Part shown: positions 32,665 through 33,346 of the stretch, one piece after another
Layout: every line of letters begins with the position of its first letter
Position numbering within the stretch: position 1 is the stretch's first letter
Source of the DNA: DUUI01 sp964345765
GTDB lineage: Bacteria > Bacillota_I > Bacilli_A > Erysipelotrichales > Erysipelotrichaceae
NCBI GenBank assembly: GCA_964345765.1
Contig: CAYFSJ010000013.1
Location: forward strand, 1-33,346
Direction of reading: 5' to 3'
DNA length: 33,346 nucleotides
Translations under genes and position numbers: made by a program
The notes under the pieces: generated by a model
Seen by the model: the letters and a program-made list of their open reading frames with translations, nothing else
What the model was told of the DNA's origin: nothing
Databases searched by the model: none

Positions 32665-32970
32665 GTGGATCAATATAAAAGGATGACCGAATCCATGTTT
32701 TATGTCTTGATGTGTTTTTATCAAAAGCCTACTTTTGGAATTGAAATTGTCTCGACGATTAACCAGTGGAGTCAAGGTGAAGTTCAAATTGGTCCAGGGA
32801 CTCTTTACACAATCTTAGGACGTTTTGAAAAAGATGGATTGATTAAAGAAATTAGTGTGGAGGGTCGAAAACGAACGTATCAGATTACACCAGCAGGGAA
32901 AGATATTTTTGAATTAGAGCTAGAAAGACTTAATCGAGTGCTTGAGGTCGCAACTAAGGTGAGGGTTTGA
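32665..32970 (+). CDS. PadR-family transcriptional regulator
   Basis: This 101-residue protein is a winged-helix regulator of the small PadR type. MTESMFYVLMCFYQKPTFGIEI is the first helix pair, IGPGTLYTILGRFEKDGLIKE holds the recognition helix and start of the wing, and EGRKRTYQITPAGKDIFELEL is the wing and dimer helix. The start is GTG 32665, with GAGAGGTGAG just upstream; the frame runs back to 32593 through the operator. Its TGA overlaps the ATG of the DUF2812 gene, a pairing found widely in Firmicutes in which PadR represses the unit in response to membrane- or drug-related signals. The ligand is unknown. Confidence 0.9.
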   Translation: MDQYKRMTESMFYVLMCFYQKPTFGIEIVSTINQWSQGEVQIGPGTLYTILGRFEKDGLIKEISVEGRKRTYQITPAGKDIFELELERLNRVLEVATKVRV

Positions 32971-33346
32971 TGTCTAAACACAACAAAATAATTACGATTA
33001 GTCAGCTGGATTTATTTAATTTAGAAGAATTTCTTAATAAGATGGCACAAGAGGGGTATCATTTTGTTGAGTATAATTTTTTTAGAATGAAATTTGAGTA
33101 TAATCCTCAATTGAAGATGTCATACACGATTATGACTAATGAGATTGATAATCGACTATTTAGTGATGATCAATCAAAACTTGAAATGTACAAGTTAGAT
33201 AATTTAATTGATGATTTAGAGTATCGATTCATTGATCAAATAGGACAATTTAAAGTATATGTTTCAAAACATTCTACTCCATTCTATACCGATGAGAAAC
33301 TGACTGATAAACAGAGTAAGAAATTAGCGCTTAAAGAGATTTTGAT
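32970..33346 (+). CDS. DUF2812-like protein, cut by the window end
   Basis: The reading frame opens at ATG 32970 and stays open for 125 codons to the window end. The N-terminal NLEEFLNKMAQEGYHFVEYNFFRMKF resembles the start of DUF2812 proteins, which have a W/F-L-x-x-MA-x-x-G pattern, and a pair of beta-strand repeats follows with QIGQFKVYVSKHSTPFYTDEK near residue 90. In other DUF2812 proteins membrane helices come later, so the rest of the protein is probably a membrane part outside this window. It is coupled to padR by an ATGA overlap, so PadR likely controls it. The function of the family is unknown. Confidence 0.7.
   Translation, partial: MSKHNKIITISQLDLFNLEEFLNKMAQEGYHFVEYNFFRMKFEYNPQLKMSYTIMTNEIDNRLFSDDQSKLEMYKLDNLIDDLEYRFIDQIGQFKVYVSKHSTPFYTDEKLTDKQSKKLALKEIL

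Overview
The window is AT-rich bacterial DNA with strong Shine-Dalgarno sites, TTGACA/TATAAT-type promoters and short overlapping genes. The run rpsP-khpA-rimM-trmD-rplS-lepB-rbgA-rnhB-dprA-topA-trmFO-xerC is the conserved Firmicutes (Bacillota) arrangement. TGA ends many genes and TGG encodes Trp, so the standard bacterial code applies. The composition, the compact signal peptidase and DprA, and the lack of hslUV/codY after xerC make me think of Erysipelotrichia or a near relative on the way to Mollicutes. That placement is inference.

Layout. (1) 1-2730: a minus-strand GIY-YIG protein, a YihY/BrkB membrane protein, and ffh with its own promoter and a small terminator. (2) 2750-10539: a translationally coupled sugar operon of GH1 beta-glucosidase, GH36 alpha-galactosidase, a GPH-type sugar:cation symporter, a GH13 alpha-glucosidase with an extra N-terminal domain, and a MupG/DUF871 glycosidase. 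It ends in a broken DUF2087-GNAT gene (10514-11235). (3) 11249-21071: a nucleoside-salvage region around a divergent promoter. Leftward run a nucleoside phosphorylase and a flavin reductase. Rightward run a BMP-type lipoprotein, ABC ATPase, two permeases, two nucleoside hydrolases, ribokinase and a NanE-type epimerase. (4) 21099-23470: an SGNH esterase, a roughly 150-bp imperfect palindrome, and a decayed IS30-family element. (5) 23471-32583: the ribosome/RNA-modification/DNA-maintenance run, starting from its own promoter and containing an L19 leader-like RNA structure. (6) 32600-33346: a PadR regulator with a 25-bp operator-like inverted repeat, and the start of a DUF2812 gene cut by the window end.

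How the genes work together. The symporter would bring in unphosphorylated oligosaccharides, which the intracellular GH1, GH36 and GH13 enzymes split to hexoses. The ABC transporter would bring in nucleosides, which hydrolases (to free ribose, then ribokinase) or the phosphorylase (to ribose-1-phosphate) would break down. ffh, normally next to rpsP, is separated from it here by about 20.8 kb of catabolic genes and IS debris. I see no CRISPR array, prophage, tRNA or rRNA. No convincing new defence or mobile system is present. The most unusual items are the MupG-like and NanE-like genes outside their usual pathways, the uncharacterised N-terminal domain on the GH13 enzyme, the palindromic element, and two genes that start immediately behind terminators without a visible ribosome-binding site.
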